A stretch of DNA of 64,000 nt from Clytia hemisphaerica (GCA_902728285.1 CACVBU010000948.1:77190-141189); one strand, 5' to 3'. Counted from the stretch's first letter, positions 45,756-57,950 are shown. Translations and numbers: made by a program. Notes: generated by a model from the letters alone, not told the origin.

Positions 45756-46595
45756 TTAGTTAAAGTCAATAATGAGTTTCTTGTACTCACCAAAATACTT
45801 ACGTAAGAGAGCTTTCAAGATAGCAAACGTCTCAACGTCCATCACTCCATCAAATTTGCTGTTTCGGAAATGCATTTGGAATCTCTTAACGACAGCTTTG
45901 GTTGCAAGGTCAAAAGCACCTGTAGGTTCGATATTATAACCATACTTCTTCAGGGCCAATTGGTATTCTTTGACGTTGATTTCCATATTTGATGGCATTT
46001 GTTTGATAAAATAATCAACATCCATTTGATCTGGCCATGCTCCAATGCCAGCATCGAACAACTTCTTCCAGGGGAACAATGGCCCTGGATCTTCTTTACG
46101 TAAAGGTGAACAATCTGAGTGACCAATGACATTGTAAGGTTTGATTTTGTACCGCTTGATGATATCTTGTGAAAGCTCGATGACTGATTTGATTTGCGCT
46201 GCATCAAACGGATACCAGATTCGATTTCCGTTGGGAAGGTCGGTGAACCCTTTGTTGACGATTTCAATAGAAATACCTTGATCGTTAAGATTTTGACGTT
46301 TCTGCCATTCGCTGACTCCTTGAGTCCAGGCGCGTTTGTCTTCTGGAACCAGTTGGTAAACGACGCGTTTTCTATTGTGGTAACCTTTAGGGACTAGGTA
46401 GTGTGCGCTGAGATGGTTGGTGAGAAGGTCAACAGATTTGGTGAAGTTGGCAACAGTGTAATGCATTACCAAGAACATCTGGCGATGGTTGAAAGCAGTT
46501 GCTGTGTATTTGTTGCTGAGCTCAAAGCGACGATTTCTTGCAGCCACGGTGATAGTCACAACACATAAGACCAATATGAAGCCTTTAAGGTTCAT
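45756..46595 (-). CDS. secreted AmiD-like N-acetylmuramoyl-L-alanine amidase, intronless
   Basis: Cleaves the bond between MurNAc and L-Ala in bacterial peptidoglycan. The chosen start (46595) gives 279 residues opening with a signal peptide (MNLKGFILVLCVVTITVAA); an in-frame ATG at 46646 would add 17 residues. Zinc ligands of the amidase_2 fold are present: His45 (VMHYT), His159 (VIGHSD) and Asp169 (KEDPG), with the 10-residue spacing seen in E. coli AmiD. Glu111 (GISIEIVN) is at the catalytic site. Whole blocks follow bacterial AmiD closely: AHYLVP, YQLVPE, AWTQGVSEW, DPGPLFPWKKL and GIGAWP. The C-terminal 70 residues match its peptidoglycan-binding-like tail (FQMHFR). The E. coli enzyme is a 276-residue lipoprotein; here there is no clear lipobox. 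It lacks introns, unlike the other host genes here, but has a TATA box and flanking animal-type DNA. Horizontal transfer is inferred. Confidence 0.95.
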   Translation of the reverse strand: MNLKGFILVLCVVTITVAARNRRFELSNKYTATAFNHRQMFLVMHYTVANFTKSVDLLTNHLSAHYLVPKGYHNRKRVVYQLVPEDKRAWTQGVSEWQKRQNLNDQGISIEIVNKGFTDLPNGNRIWYPFDAAQIKSVIELSQDIIKRYKIKPYNVIGHSDCSPLRKEDPGPLFPWKKLFDAGIGAWPDQMDVDYFIKQMPSNMEINVKEYQLALKKYGYNIEPTGAFDLATKAVVKRFQMHFRNSKFDGVMDVETFAILKALLRKYFGEYKKLIIDFN

Positions 46596-46719
46596 TTTGG
46601 CTTTAGTTCCAGATAATATTTTGAGATGGTTCTGCCCGCAGAACATTTTTGTCTCTTCAAGTTTGTCAACAGGTGTTTGAGTTCAAAGCTGGAATGATTT
46701 TCAGTGACAATCTTCAACC

Positions 46720-46726
46720 CTTTATA
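46720..46726 (-). promoter_or_regulatory. TATA box of the amidase gene
   Basis: TATAAAG on the minus strand, 125 bases before the chosen ATG. It suggests a eukaryotic core promoter in front of the bacterial-type coding sequence. Confidence 0.5.
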
Positions 46727-46729
46727 GGT

Positions 46730-49650
46730 TTCCTGCAAGTGTTCTGAAACTAATAGACTGAAATGAAAGACTTTGTACTCATTTACTACTCGGACCTCTC
46801 AATATTGTAAAACTATACTCTGTATTTTAACATCTTTGTTGTAATAAATACTGCATTTATGTATTTAGCTGCATCTGTCTTCGAAATTAATTGAATGGAA
46901 ATCCAAATAAACAAAAAGATTATTTTACAAAATTGATCAGGTCAAGAAACCCTCTAGATACCTTAAAAAGAAATTTATGTGACTGAAAAGGCGACTTATT
47001 AAAGTTATTTTTGGATACTTTGGAAATACAGGCGACACTATTCTAAAAATTGACCTGACCTGTAGTTAACAAAAGGAACAAAAATGGATTTTTTTCTCAA
47101 AAGATGATAAAAAACTTCCGCGATGCGAGTTTCGTTCCGGTTTATTACTAAAAGGAGAGAGCTCCCCTTAAACTTTTTGTGAATCCACAACACGGGAGGT
47201 CCTTACAAGATCCTTTATCCTTGACAGAGCTTAACAAAGAAAATGAACAAAATGACTATTTTTGGTTCCACTATTTTAAGCGAGGGCTAAAAAGGAAGTG
47301 ATTTCAAATTTCTTGACGATCAAAAAGAAAAAATTTAGGATTTTTATAAAGATTTACAAGTTGTAAACGATGACAATAGACCACAGGGTAACTTTTTCGG
47401 ACAAATGGAAAAAAAACCTTGACAGTAGAGCTCGGTATCGAAACTATCATTGATTTGAGTGCCTTAAAAATTCTGTAACACTCACATAACCGTTTTATTA
47501 CAGGATCTGAAAGTAACTTGATCATTGTCGTATAATAAAAATCTTGTTTCAGAAAATCAAATCACATGTTTCAGACTTTCAATCTCGTGGTTTCCAAAGC
47601 CTGAATTTCAGTCAAACTAAATTGAAATTAAAAAAGTCGCGTTAGAAAGAACAACATCTTTTCAATGTACATAAAGCTTCAAAAGTAAAGCTCTTCGAAA
47701 GTTTTAATATTGCAGGAATTATTAAGTTTCCGGACGATTCAGAAGTAGATGTGAAAAATCTTGAGCACAAAATTTTTTATAAAAACAGCTCAGCTTGCAA
47801 GTGAAAAATCTAAAATAAAACTCTTTTAGAAACTCAATCAATCTCAGAACCATATAAATGTATTCTCATAAAATCTGTTCTGGGAAAGCATTAATTCCCC
47901 AGTAGCGTGGCAGTTTGATTGAATTTTGAGCAGCAAGGTAAAGATTTTCTTAATCAAGCAAACTTTGGGCACTGTAAAATGCTTTTTTATGTGAGAAAAA
48001 ATTGAAAAACCTAACATAAAAATGCAGCTGTTAACATTAAAACGCATTTATCTTCAAAAAAAAATAATGCTGAAATCTCGATAAAATGCTCAAAGCTGCT
48101 TTTTACAATCTTTTTTTCCCAAAAAAATCTGGTTCTGTCACATTTTGAGCAAAAGGACGGATCGGAAAAGTTTAGAAAGTTGTCCCTCTGGACACTTTGC
48201 GTGATATTTGAATCTTTTTGGTTGGTAAGAGCTGAAGATTTATCCCACGCGTACGTTTATATTCTGATTGCATAAATATAATTCTCCAAATCATTATAAT
48301 CTGGAATAAATTCTATTTCCAACAATTTAACAAAGAAACGTTTCTGCTTCTACATAATTGATAAGCTAGTACTTTCATATATTGACCTATACAGTACGAA
48401 AGGGAAGAATTAGACAACTTTTTAATAAATGCGTACTAAAACAGTCACGAAAGACCGATTGGGATATACCCAAGGGAACGAACGTACCTAAATATAAGGC
48501 AACTGACTTCTAGTTCAAGTCTTTCCCACTAGTGTTGAAATCTCGGTCTTACGAAATATCTTGTTCCTCTTTTTGCCTGTAAGTGTTTTGAGTGACTTGC
48601 TTTTTTTATTTTTTGAATCAGTCGGATATTTAAGTCCAATCTAACAGATTTAAAACCTTGTAGCTTTTTGCTGAAAATTATAAACAAGCAATGATGATGA
48701 TAATTATTTCAATTAGATTATGCCGACCTATATAACAACAAGACAAGTAGCAGCCCAACATCTAATGAATACTAATGAGGCACCTTATCCATATTTTTAA
48801 GTTTTCTACACTTGAAATTTTCCGCCCAATTTAACGCTGGAATTTTACTTTTACGAAAAAAAAGCAAAAGATAAAACCCAAGCGTAGAAAAAGCCCTAAT
48901 ATTGTAAATACTTTACATTGTCATGCCATAATAAAATTAATAGAACTCTTTTTTAGTTAAGAGCTGCAATAAATTGTCCAAATTGTTTGTTACGAGTGGC
49001 AACTCTGATGGAGAAAACAAAAATATAGGCCTTGCTAATTTATTTTGGAGTTTTTTGTGTAAAGAGGCGTATTGAATTTCCCTTTAATTCAAAAAGAAAG
49101 AATCTTTAATAGCATGAACTACAATTTTTGTATAATATACAAAAATCATCTCTGGACCTCCCATAGGGAATTTTAAAATGCTCTTCGTATTTCTCAAAAA
49201 TATTCACAGGTGCACGACCTCCCAAATCAGGAAAAATGATTTCAATAAAATCTACCTTTAAGTAGAATGGCAAAAGATTGATAAGCTCTAAGGGCGAAAT
49301 TCAATCCCTCTAAATTCTGCCTCAACGAGGGGAAATATTTTGGTGGAAAGAAAAATGGGCGGATCTGGTCAAAATTTGGTCAAATTACTATAATTACTGT
49401 AAGTTATTGTATTCATTCCCCAAATGTGTGCAGATTTTTAAAGCCATCTGCCGAAATTTCTTTCCTCAAGGTATATGATTCCCTCCCTTTTGGTTTCAAC
49501 AAACAGAAAGCCATCATTGAATATAAAATCAAATGCAATGCAACGCCTCAGCATGGGAAATGGTCTAATCGATTGACTCTCACATCAGTCTAAGCAAAAA
49601 ATACTAAAGCAAGTGGTAAAAAGAATCGACTAAAAGACAGATTATTAAAA
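46730..49650. other. unassigned region between the amidase and OCIA-domain genes
   Basis: AT-rich; only short open frames (67-73 codons) without recognisable domains. A final exon of the OCIA-domain gene could lie here because its last visible exon ends in a strong donor, but none was identified. Confidence 0.4.
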
Positions 49651-49651
49651 A

Positions 49652-52600
49652 CTAGAAAAACGACTTACGCGTGAAGCTTTTGGCACGAGCAGCCCGTTTA
49701 GTCGATTCAGAATCGGTTTGTTTATCGGGTTCAAAATGATCTGACCGGAAGCTTGTCATTCGACTGTCATTATCAGCAGAAAAGTTGAGTGCTCGCGATG
49801 ATTTGTCTTCGGTAAAGGTCATTGGTGTGTAGGATTCGATGTCTAGTGGTTTTTTAGTTCGATCTTCAGGTTCCTTTAAAGAGAAAGAAATATTCTTTCA
49901 TTCAGAAAAATATATATAAAAAAAACCATGAGAGAGAATCTCGAAAGTACTTGAAAATTACAGAGAAGCATAGCTTAGAAATGTACCGATTCTTCTGATC
50001 GAGCAGGCGATCCGGGCTGGGATCAGAACCATTATTGTTGCTTTCATGCACAACTCGGTCCAAGCTCCCAAGTGGTAAGCATAGCACCAACTAAATACAA
50101 CAAGTCGTTTACCAAATCTTTAGACTAAACCTCGTTCTCAGAGTATTATCGAGGCTAAATAATGTTCCAGGGCTTATCACTAACGTGAAAGACACAAAAT
50201 AGAAAGGGGCAAGTTTGCAGGCTAATCCGAACTTTGGTAATTAAGAATGTTTTTAACCTCGCTTGTGTCTTCCTGATTAGCTATTCGATTATTGGTAACT
50301 CCAGAAGGTCGGTTTCGTTTTCTTAATTCTTCGTATGTAAGACCTGCGCTTGGTTGATTTGCCGTCGACGAGTTTTTACGGATTTGTTCCCAGGATTTTC
50401 CTTCCTGCATACGATTCAATAAGGGTGAATCGAATTCATTTTTGGTGGATGTTTGTAGTGATAATGGTTGTAGGTGTGCTTCATTGTCTGTTTGTAAGGG
50501 TGTGTCCTCAACTGGTGCGAATTCTTTAAAATATAAAAAAAGACTTGTACACGTTTTAGTAATAGATGTTAGACGGCTTTGTGTCGCTCCAGAATGGTTC
50601 CCCTGGCAGATCGAGAGTGTTCATATTTGTTTCAGAACGTTTCGGAGCAAGAAAACGGAGCAGTTTCGTTCCGACGAGAAAAGTGGAGCGAAACCGATAC
50701 GGAACCGTTACGCCTGAACATGGTCTAAGAGGGTAAATGTACAAGTAGTTAATCACTAGAACAAATAAAGGTGCACTAACCACACCGATAACAATTTTTT
50801 CGGGCAACGCATAATCTTGAAAAGACCCAGCCGAGTTTTTTTATATAAATCATAATGTAAGTAAGGAATAACTTTGTCAAATTTCAAAAGTAACAGCTCA
50901 AAATTCTAAGATAGATTTGGGAACTTTGTTTAGCCTCAATGACACCACCCGAAGTGGTTCTTTTTGTTGATTCCATACCTGATTGCTGATTGGGAAACAT
51001 GCCTCTACTAAAACGAGAAGGAGATATTGAGTATTTAAAACTTTCAGAATAATCGAAAAAAATATTACAATACAGGTTCTACACAGTTTGAGTAAGTTTT
51101 GATTGAAAAACTGGTTTGGAAAGGCCGAATAAGAACGTCTAGAATGTACGTAAAAGTAGCAACAAAGAGTTCTCCTGATTGATTGGTCAAAAAGTACTTT
51201 GTCTTTAGGAGTAAAAAATATCGCAAATTTCAATTACTTTAATATTAATTAAGTTCAGGAAAATATTCAAAATTGAGTGATGGGGAGGTTTACTTACTCT
51301 CTTTGAAATTTGACGAATTGTTCTTTCAAAGATGAATTTTCTAAAGCCATGATTTTCTTGAAGCATGTGTCTTTATATGATGCGATACCAGTGACCATAC
51401 CCATCCCAAAAACACCTGTAACAAAATCAATTTCATAAGTATAAGGAACGTCTATAAAATCAGTGGTTGAAGCAAAGTAGTTCGGTTCAAAAGTAATATG
51501 GTCTCACTCTCTACACAAACTTGTGTAGGGATAGATTGTCGACATTTTACAGATTTGGTATTAACAAAAGAGAAAGCTAACAAAAATTTACAACAATAGG
51601 TTCTAGATCAGGGTTTTTGCACGGACTATGATGACTTTAATATGGCGACCACCCATATTTTAGGACCCATTTCAAGGGTTTCCAGGGTCATTTTGCAACA
51701 ATTTTCAAGGGGCCTTTTGGCAAAATGCTCAAGGGTTTCATGGGTTTGAAAGTCTTGAAAACATAATTTTTTTAAAGTTTCAGGAAAGTTTAAAAAAGTT
51801 CATAAAAACAAACACGAGGCTTCGATGGCCAAAAATTAATTATTGTGTAATAAAAATGACATATTTAAAAGGTTATAATTTGAAGCAAATAGTTTCTTTA
51901 TAAAAAGCAATACACACTTTTTTTTATAAGAATGGTGTTTTTCCTATTCATCATGCTGAATATTCTTAATTTTTTTGGGAATAAAACATCCTCTTAAAGG
52001 GATAATCAGATGGTCTGAGATATTTTGCCTGCAAATAGCTTCTAGGATTTTAGGAAAAACCTCTAAATTTTTCGGTGTACTTATTTTCCTAACTCAAGTT
52101 ATGCCAATTTGAAATCTCGAAAAATGGGACTTTTCAGGGACTTTTCACACTTTTTTCTATTGTTTTCAAAGCAAAGGTTCAAAATTTCAAAGTGGCATAA
52201 CTTGAGTTAGGAAAATAAGTACACCGAAAAATTTAGAGGTTTTTCCTAAAATCCTACAAGCTATCTGCAGGCAAAATATCTCAGACTATCTGATTATCCC
52301 TTTAAGGTATTCTTAGGTTTGGATCCAAACCCACATCAAGCAAAAATTTGGCATTTTTGTGGAAGCTTTTAGCATTTACTAATTGGCAATTTAAGGGTAA
52401 AATGCTCTAAAAATGACATTCTTAGGTTCTGTCTAAAACGATAGAGTTAGCTCATTTTCTTTTATGTAGCTTCAATTTGTTCATTCTTTTAAAGCTATTT
52501 ACTTTTATCCCCATTTTTACAAAAATACTTTTAATGAACAAAAATCCCTTCTAGCTTGCTGAAATTTTTCAAGGGTTTTAAGGGTGTAAATTTCATAGCT

Positions 52601-54592
52601 CAAGGGTCTTCAGAAAATATCATATTTTCAGGGGTTTCAAGAAAATTTTCAAGGGTACAAAAAAACAAGGGTGTTTCAAGGGTTTCAAGGATTTCAAGGG
52701 TCGCTGGCCACAATGCTTTAAGTACATGAACCTACATGATTACTATTTTTGTCTTTCTATCGACCCGTCTGGTTTAATTTTGACCTATCTTTTTAACACC
52801 CCTGTCTCAGTGACTGGGTGGGAATTTTACCGTCATTTGATAAGATATGGGACATATGACAGCGTCAACTTCTTTCAAAATCAAAAGTCTTTCTGAAAGG
52901 GAACTAATTTTGCTAAAAATTGACGCTGTCATAGGTTTACTTTTCCAATTAGCAAATGCAAATCCCCACAGGCTGATACATATCATTAAAATTGTGTTTA
53001 TAAATAAGCTTTCGACTCTTGTTTATCGAGTGTACATTTTTGTAGTGCTCGTTTTCTTAACTCCGTCAAATTAAGATTGTGTTCATGTTCACTTGGTTGA
53101 CGCTTCCAGAGGTACTTATTACTTTTTGCTCTGCTACAAAGATTTCTCCTAAATTAGGTAAAAAAAATTGAAAAAGGTGATGAAAAAGATCACGAGTCAT
53201 TTTGATATTGGATTTCAAAAGCTTAATCATCAACACAGCATTTTGTTGTAATTTTTCGACACGAACTTCCTGTTCTGAATCCATTCTGTGCCGATGTGGG
53301 TATACCGACATGAGTTATGGGAGGGCAAAGATATTCAATCCGATAATGAAAATCGTCACTTCTGCTCAAACAAACTTGGAGATAAATATTGCCCCTTAGT
53401 TCAGTAAAAAAAAAATTTAAGATGTTTTTTTTAGTTAAGCAAAAAAAGAAAAAAAAAGTGCTAAATTTTGACAAAAGAAGTTGTCTGGACAAATTAAAAA
53501 TACAATTAAATAACTTTATTTTTTCTTGGCTTTGAGTTAAGGGTATATTTTCTATCTTTTGTAAATATTTGCAAAAATAACATTTCACACATGTAGAAAT
53601 CTCGTCCATCAGTTGACCGAATTTTGTAAGAAAACTTTACAGCAATTTCAGGGTATATCACATCAAATAAAGTCCCTTATTAAATATTTTAAAGGAATAA
53701 CCAAAACTTACCAAAATAAACAGCTCTGGACCATTTTTTGAGGAACGGAAAATAACCTAAAAGAAAGAAGCACTGTTAGAATTAGCTATTTGTTTAATTT
53801 TCAAAGCCGAAGTGAAGGAAGTAAAAACTAGCCTACGCTTTGAGCCCTTTATACCTCCTTTAAAATAAAATTTCCACCGGCTATAATCTATAAGATTCTC
53901 CAGTTTTTCCATATCCATGGTGGAAAGACATTACTTCGCTCTCCACCGTTTCACTCGATGTCAATCCAGAATCTCTATAATAATTCCATGATAAAATCCA
54001 TCCTAACAGCATAGATAAATTTCATAAATACTTCTATGTTTTTAGTTTTGAACAAAAACGGATAAGTTTTGATTTAGATTTAAAACTTTAATGATAATAC
54101 GATACCTGTGTCAAGGGATGCTTTTGCAATTAAAGCTGAAGCCAATCCAAGCGGGATTCCTATGGTAAAATATTAGGTAGAATTAATGGTAAAATGTTCA
54201 ATTTAATTTCCCAAAAATATTTAAAATCAATTAAAATTAATTTGATAAGAATGTTTGAGACAAATAAATGATACTCTAGAATGAGCAATCTCATTTAGAA
54301 ACTGTATTCATTGTACAATTAATTAATTTATCTATTTATTGACTTTAAAAAAATCAACAAAGTGCTTAATATCCTAATTTGCAGAGCTGCATCATACTTC
54401 TTTTAATAAATGAAGAAACTTTTTCTTTCCAATACTAAAACTTTCTCAGTTTATTAAAGGTTAGAAATCGTATTTACATAGAGATGTGATCTTTGCCAAT
54501 TCCATATGTAAAATTGTATTTAAATTAATACCTCTGTAATACAAACTATTCACTCTGCATTCTTTTAGGACTCGGATCTCATCTTGTGTTAG
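49652..54592 (-). CDS. OCIA-domain protein (OCIAD1/Asrij-like), 5' exon missing
   Basis: Exons (minus): 54592-54532, 54159-54106, 53756-53712, 51415-51298, 51007-50979, 50523-50258, 49873-49669, all in frame at GT-AG sites. OCIA domain over the first four: LTQDEIRVLKECRVNSLYYR, then GIPLGLASALIAKASLDTG, GYFPFLKKWSRAVYFG and GVFGMGMVTGIASYKDTCFKK. This follows the human OCIAD1 order (acidic start, E-C-R, glycine-rich membrane segments). OCIAD proteins sit in mitochondria and endosomes and act in prohibitin/complex III biology; Drosophila Asrij controls blood-cell maintenance. The C-terminal SAGLTYEELRKRNRPSG matches the OCIAD1 tail motif (SYEELRxKNR). The last exon seen either reads on to a stop at 49652-49654 or is spliced at a good donor (ACGC|GTAAGT) to an unseen exon. 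The initiator exon was not found before the retroelements at 54.9 kb. About 260 residues are visible. Confidence 0.9.
51911..52440. mobile_element. second copy of the 27152-27419 MITE family, interrupted
   Basis: Begins CACTTTTTTTTATAAGAATG and shares GGTGTTTTT, CATCATG, ATATTCTTAATTTTTT and GGTATTCTTAGGTT with the 27152-27419 element. At the point where that copy reads CATCC...GGTATTCTTAGG, a foldback element is inserted. Confidence 0.75.
51992..52312. mobile_element. innermost foldback element (CTTAAAGGGATAATCAGA ends)
   Basis: Ends CTTAAAGGGATAATCAGA and complement. The arms run about 110 bases each (TTTTGCCTGCAAATAGCTT, GGAAAAACCTCTAAATTTTT, CTAACTCAAGTTATGCCA and their complements) around a short centre. 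Non-coding. Confidence 0.88.
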
Positions 54593-54959
54593 CTGAAAGT
54601 TGAAAAACAAAAATGAAAATATGATTTACTTTTTTTTCTGAGGTTGTGAAATAACTAAGGCCCACCCCATAGATGGTCCTATAAAACAGGTGGAAGAAGG
54701 ACAAACTTCTTTCAAAAAAGCTAAAAGTTCCAAATTTTGTTAAAATTGGATTTCTTTCATTTTTAGAGTACAGTCAGGACAAGCTGGTGCATTTGGTTTT
54801 TGAGTCCACGCAAAGAAAATGTAAATTAAAGAAAATGTCCTTCCCTAAAATAAACATCAAATTCACTGTTCAGGGATTCCCTAAATTAGGAAGTTTAATA
54901 TCCAAATCTGAAACATCAATTTGTGTAGTGTATAGATTACAGTGAAGTAAAAGGTTTAT

Positions 54960-56055
54960 TACCCTTTTGATGACGTTATTTAGGACCCGAATGACATTAT
55001 CAACCGAAAATTTGCAATATTTTGAGTTTTGTAGGATAACTTGTATACTCGACCAGACAAACAAATCTGAATCTACTGATGTTTTAAGGATTGCTTGGAA
55101 ACTAGTCACGGAGTTAAGCGGGAAGAAAAAGCAGCACTTGTCTCTATCAAAAGTGACGACCCAAAAAAGTTGTGGAAAGATCATTTTGAAACCCTTCTTA
55201 AATAATGTTCCTGAAAACGTAAATGGTGAAGCCAATGTTGAAATTGATCCAGTGTTCCAATTGAACGAGGAAATCAATATTGATGATTTTACACTTGACG
55301 AAGTCAACAAGGCACTTAAACAGATGAAAAACAAAAAAGCTCCTGGACTTGATGGAATTCTTGAAACTTGATTCTCTCAGTACTCATTTTCTACACTTCT
55401 GCAATGCAACCCTAAACGGCAAGTGCCCAGATGAATGGGGCCTATCCTGTATAGTACCTGTACCCAAAAAGGGTGATTTAACCAAAGTTGACAACTATAG
55501 AGGTATTAGACTAACTCAAGTTGCTGCCAAACTTTACAACAGACTAATATTAAACAGAATTCGCCTTGAGATTGATCAAAAGCTTAGTTTCAATCAAAAC
55601 GGTTTTCGTCTGTCCTGATCGACATCATCTCAAGCCCTTTGGCGCCTTGTAGAAGAAGTCAACAACCATGAAGTTGAGGCTTTATTAACATTCATCGACT
55701 TTAAAAAGGCGTTTGATAGTATTAACAGAGAGTCAATGTTCAAAATCCTCCTAGCCTGTGGCATTCCAGATAAGCTTGTTAACACAATCCAAATTATGTA
55801 TACCAACAACAGAGCCAATGTAATGATATCTGAAGGAGAAACCGAATTTTTTGAGGTTGTAACTGGTGATCCATTACAGCTCTTTATTATTGTGCTCGAT
55901 TATGATGCTCTGAGGACAGCCATTACTTCTGAAAATGGAGTCACTATTGAAAAACGCAGAAATAGACGCCATCATGCCGAGAAATTAGCAGATCTAGACT
56001 TCGCAGACGATATATCTCTTCTAAATGACAAGCTAGAGCTATTTGGGCATTTTTA
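54960..56055 (+). pseudogene. decayed LINE reverse transcriptase (RTE/CR1-like)
   Basis: In order: KALKQMKNKKAPGLDGI, VPVPKKGDLTKVDNYRGIRL, NRLILNRIRLEI, LSFNQNGFR, ALLTFIDFKKAFDSINRESM, LDYDALRTA and DLDFADDISLL. These are fingers and palm motifs of a non-LTR reverse transcriptase, with motif A Asp and motif C ADD. The frame shifts at about 55360, a stop falls at 55616, and a deletion removes the usual GVxQGD turn (VTGDPLQLFIIV). No apurinic endonuclease is visible upstream. It is dead. Confidence 0.88.
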
Positions 56056-56062
56056 AATTTTT

Positions 56063-57950
56063 TCAGTTGAAGTGTTTTTTAAGTTTCTTTATGCTCTTTG
56101 GCATTGCATTGAATTGTTTTGCACCTTGTACAGAAAGAGTGCAATCTCTAAGCTTGGATGTTTGATTCTTGGAGATAGACAGTTGACACAGCCGGCCAAG
56201 CTGGGGATTTTTGTAAGCTTTTATACTGCTATTCATGTTAGGTACTATCCCTTCTAACACAGTATTTGGACTCCATAAAACAGAGCAATATTCTAAAAAT
56301 TGGTATCACCAACAATTTGTAGAGTGTAGTCATACATTCAAATGACTGTGATGAAAAAGTTTGCAGTATCCATGAAGTTAAATATTTTTCTTTTTGAATG
56401 GTTGAAATTACTTGTTCTTTAAACAAGCAATCGTTACTCATCAGGATTCCCAAATCTTTTAGAACATTTTTGCTTTCAATGATGATGGCGATGTATAGTT
56501 TGTTTGGTCCTTGATGATTTGATTTTGACCATATCTCAATTTTATGTCGTTAAGTTTCATATTATTGTTGTCTGTCCATTTGTAAATTTTCTTTAAGTCA
56601 GATTGCAGCAAGGCAACATCTTCAATTGTCTTGACTTGTTTTGTTGCACAGGTGTCATCAGAAAAGGACTTCAAAAAGCTGTTTAAGACATCTTTGTCAA
56701 TATCACCAATGAGTATAAGAAAGATCAAAGAACCCAGGACACTTCCTTGAGAGACTCCTGATAAGACATCTTGTGGTTTTGATTTCACACCATTTACAAG
56801 CACTGACTGCTTTCTTCCTGTAAGAAAGGAATTGAGTCATTGTAGTATTTTTCCATCAATTCCTAGTACTTTTTCAAATATTTTTATGACATGAGATGTA
56901 AGCGCTACTGGTCTGTAGTTTACTGCCAGTGATCTGCTACCCCCTTTGTAGATTGGTGTAATTGTGCTTTGCTTCAGTTTCTTTGGGACTATTGTCAAGG
57001 CTTTTCCTCCAAAGGAAGCAAAGGGGAGTGGATAGTTCTTCTTTACATTGTTTTATTAAGAGAATTGCAGGAAAGCCAGGCCAGGAGCTGCACATTGAGA
57101 TAACTCATAATTATTGCTTTGACAAGATCATTCTCTGTGACTTGGAGGTCTGGGATGTTGTTTACATTGATTTCATTATCTTGGCGTTGTGTTGTATTAT
57201 CTAGTTTTGGAACACTGAAGACTTTAACTTTTACTTTAGGCGTACAAACTTTTGCAAGCAGAAACTTTCGCGAGGTCGAAAAATTGCAAAATTCACAATA
57301 TTTACTTTCGCGAATTTGAGGAAAAATTTTTTTTGCGAGCATAAACTTTAAAAATGAAAACTTTCGGATAAAAATTGCCCTAAAAGTGAAAAATATTCCT
57401 TAAATCCGCGAAAGACGGTTGTTCTTCAACTTTAAAAAGGCATTAAAGGACATTAATATGCCGAAAATTAGATACTTATTACGATTTCGAGTTTGTATAG
57501 ATTTCTAACTTTTTTGAAAATTTTTCACGAGCATAAACTTTCGCGAATTGCCCGTCTAGAATTTTCAAAGACATTTACTTTCGCGAAAAAGGCCAAAATT
57601 TGCAAAAATCGCGAAAGTTTCTGCTCGCGAAAGTTTGTACGCCTAAAGTATTGCTTTGATAGGATTTCAGCCATTTCTTTATTTCTTTGTGTCAGTTTAC
57701 CTTTCTCATTCATGAGAGGGCCAATTTTTGTCTTTATCTTTGATTTCTTTTTTACGTAGGAAAAGAAAACTAAAGAATAAAATAACTGTGTAGTCATGAA
57801 TAAGATTTTCATTGTTTGTGAAAACAAAGTCGAGGATGTTCGATGTTTGAGGATTTCCTTCAAAAAGATATCTGATCCAACAACTGGAATCACTTCAAAA
57901 ATCCTATGTGAATGGAATCCCTTCATTTCTATTTCTATTTGGTTGAGTTT
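56063..57950 (-). pseudogene. second decayed LINE reverse transcriptase, interrupted by a MITE
   Basis: Reading the minus strand from 57926: KTKIGPLMNEKGKLTQRNKE, EMAEILSKQY, [MITE 57648-57234], FSVPKLDNTTQRQDNEIN, ITPIYKGGSRS, NYRPVALTSHVIKIFEKVL, SGVSQGSVLGSLIFLILIGD, FSDDTCATK, and a C-terminal RDCTLSVQGAKQFNAMPKS. This is a CR1/Jockey-type element with reading breaks at several points (for example near 56810 and 56455). It faces the LINE at 54960-56055, and the two 3' ends almost touch. Confidence 0.85.
57234..57648. mobile_element. MITE tiled with GCGAAAGTTT, TA duplication, inserted in a LINE
   Basis: Perfect 19-base ends CTTTAGGCGTACAAACTTT and complement, flanked by TA (57232-57233, 57649-57650). 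The interior repeats ACTTTCGCGA(A/G) and GCGAAAGTTTCTGC in both orientations. The LINE reading frame resumes on the far side, which fixes its edges. Confidence 0.9.

Larger units (their letters stand above)
51645..52715. repeat. TTTCAAGGGTTTC-tiled repeat in an OCIAD intron, with two further elements nested inside
   Basis: Units TTTCAAGGGTTTC and AATTTTCAAGGG cluster at 51670-51760 and again at 52565-52705, with edges TGGCGACCACCC and GGGTCGCTGGCC roughly inverted. The 800 bases between the clusters are taken up by two later elements. Confidence 0.6.

Noticed and set aside
45756-46595. Idea that the amidase marks bacterial contamination of the assembly
   Set aside because: Flanks on both sides are AT-rich animal-type DNA with spliced genes, and the gene has a eukaryotic-type TATA box. 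Contamination within one contig is unlikely but needs long-read proof.
48760-48830. Possible final exon of the OCIA-domain gene near 48.8 kb
   Set aside because: An acceptor-like site exists but the phase-1 translation does not resemble the family C-terminus.
49980-50060. Extra exon of the OCIA-domain gene (SNNNGSDPSPDRLLDQKN)
   Set aside because: Its phases do not fit either neighbour (50258 and 49873 join directly in phase 0), and splicing it in leads to a stop.
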